A stretch of 13,710 nucleotides of DNA from Alteromonadaceae bacterium (GTDB lineage: Bacteria > Pseudomonadota > Gammaproteobacteria > Pseudomonadales > Oleiphilaceae). How positions within the stretch are numbered: position 1 is the first letter of the stretch; each line of letters begins with the position of its first letter. Both the position numbers and the translations under genes were made by a program. The stretch spans positions 1 through 13,710 of the forward strand of contig JABXHG010000197.1 of NCBI GenBank assembly GCA_013393545.1, read 5' to 3'. This document shows positions 13,119-13,710 of the stretch, piece after piece. The notes under the pieces were generated by a model. The model searched no databases, was not told where the DNA came from, and saw only the letters and a program-made list of their open reading frames with translations.

Positions 13119-13710
13119 ATGAGCACAGCAGAAAACCACGACCAGTACCGGCGTAACGCCAAAGGCCACCTGGTACCCGTGGACCAGATCAAAGACATCG
13201 ACCGCCTGCGCGATGACCTGGTGATGGAAGTCATTGCCAAAGTCAAAGACCTGCAGGAACAGATGATCCGCGTGAAGTCCGACATTGCCACCGAAGTGGA
13301 AGCGTTCCTGGAACTGTCTGCCCGGGAGTACGCCACCGCTTATGGCGGCAAAAAAGGCAACGTCACCCTGGCCAGCTTCGACGGCCAATACCAGGTAAAG
13401 CGGGCCGTGTCTGATCACCTGCAGTTCGACGAGCGCCTGCAAGTGGCCAAAGAGCTGATAGACCAGTGCATACACGAATGGACGGCGGGCAGCCGCTCCG
13501 AAGTGCAAGCCCTGGTTGAACACGCCTTCCAGACCGACCGTGAAGGCAAGATCAACACCGCCCGGGTGCTGGGCCTGCGCAGTCTGGATATCAAGCACGA
13601 GAAATGGCAGCAGGCCATGCAGGCCATCATGGATTCCATCCAGGTGACTGGCAGCAAGTCCTACCTGCGCTTCTACGAGCGGAAAGGCCAAGACGGGCCT
13701 TACCGCCAGA
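13119..13710 (+). CDS. DUF3164 family phage protein, 3'-truncated by window
   Basis: DUF3164 proteins are common in the early region of Mu-like phages; their role is not established. 197 codons are visible without a stop. Family features in order are: NAKGHLVPVDQIKDIDRLRDD (about 13-33), a long helix, GGKKGNVTLASFDGQYQVKR (about 76-95), then DERLQVAKELIDQCIHEW, DREGKINTARVLGLRSL and VTGSKSYLRFYER near the window end. The start is ATG 13119 with GAGGT 5 bases upstream. Family members usually end soon after the FYER segment, so only a few C-terminal residues are probably missing. It continues the early operon. Confidence 0.9.
   Translation, partial: MSTAENHDQYRRNAKGHLVPVDQIKDIDRLRDDLVMEVIAKVKDLQEQMIRVKSDIATEVEAFLELSAREYATAYGGKKGNVTLASFDGQYQVKRAVSDHLQFDERLQVAKELIDQCIHEWTAGSRSEVQALVEHAFQTDREGKINTARVLGLRSLDIKHEKWQQAMQAIMDSIQVTGSKSYLRFYERKGQDGPYRQ

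Larger units (their letters stand above)
6310..13710 (+). mobile_element. Mu-like transposable prophage, left portion (right end outside window)
   Basis: Gene order is that of Mu/B3/D3112-type phages: a leftward repressor, then rightward ner, small early genes, MuA-like transposase, MuB-like ATPase and DUF3164. The proposed left end is TGTGAATTAG at 6310, where toxin similarity ceases. A start at TGAATTAG (6312) is also possible. Mu-type elements begin 5'-TG and duplicate about 5 bp of target; that would be GGATC (6305-6309) or ATCTG (6307-6311). Structural genes and the right end are not in the window. Confidence 0.85.

Noticed and set aside
1..13710. CRISPR arrays, tRNA or rRNA genes, further insertion sequences
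   Set aside because: No regularly spaced repeats, cloverleaf-like sequences, rRNA-like stretches or second transposase were found on reading both strands.

Overview
The window reads as a gammaproteobacterial chromosome, most likely Marinobacter or a close marine relative. This is judged from protein style, moderately high GC and gene content; no search was possible. It is interrupted by the left part of a Mu-like (transposable) prophage. The left 6.3 kb is host DNA and the right 7.4 kb is phage early region that runs off the window end.

Host part (1-6309): a 5'-truncated ilvD (branched-chain amino acid synthesis) on the + strand converges on a lipoprotein MsrA-MsrB methionine sulfoxide reductase, and one strong stem-loop terminator overlaps both gene ends. 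Upstream of msrAB on the - strand are a LysM/M23 cell-wall endopeptidase and a methyl-accepting chemotaxis protein with a PilJ/NarX-type sensor. A DinJ-YafQ type toxin-antitoxin pair on the + strand follows, with a promoter/operator palindrome. The toxin is broken: after 66 codons, in the middle of its catalytic region, it runs into foreign DNA.

Phage part (about 6310-13710): the break coincides with a sequence beginning TGTGAATTAG, a plausible Mu-type left end (5'-TG). About 205 bp of non-coding end DNA follows and contains three copies of TTGGCAC, which are candidate transposase-binding sites. Then comes a divergent lysis/lysogeny switch: an S24-family repressor on the - strand and a Ner-like regulator on the + strand. 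Their shared control region holds a sigma70-like promoter, direct repeats 21 bp apart and nested palindromes.

The early operon continues with two small unassigned proteins, a small gene on the opposite strand with a strong ribosome binding site, a DDE transposase (MuA-like), an AAA+ target-selection ATPase (MuB-like), a tandem winged-helix protein, an HTH protein with a cysteine cluster, a small unassigned protein and a DUF3164 protein cut by the window end. Most of the genes downstream of the transposase are coupled by 4-bp stop/start overlaps or very short gaps. The repressor and Ner probably set lysogeny against lytic transposition, while the transposase and ATPase carry out replicative transposition. 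No tRNA, rRNA, CRISPR array or other insertion sequence was seen, and no gene-free stretch exceeds 300 bp.
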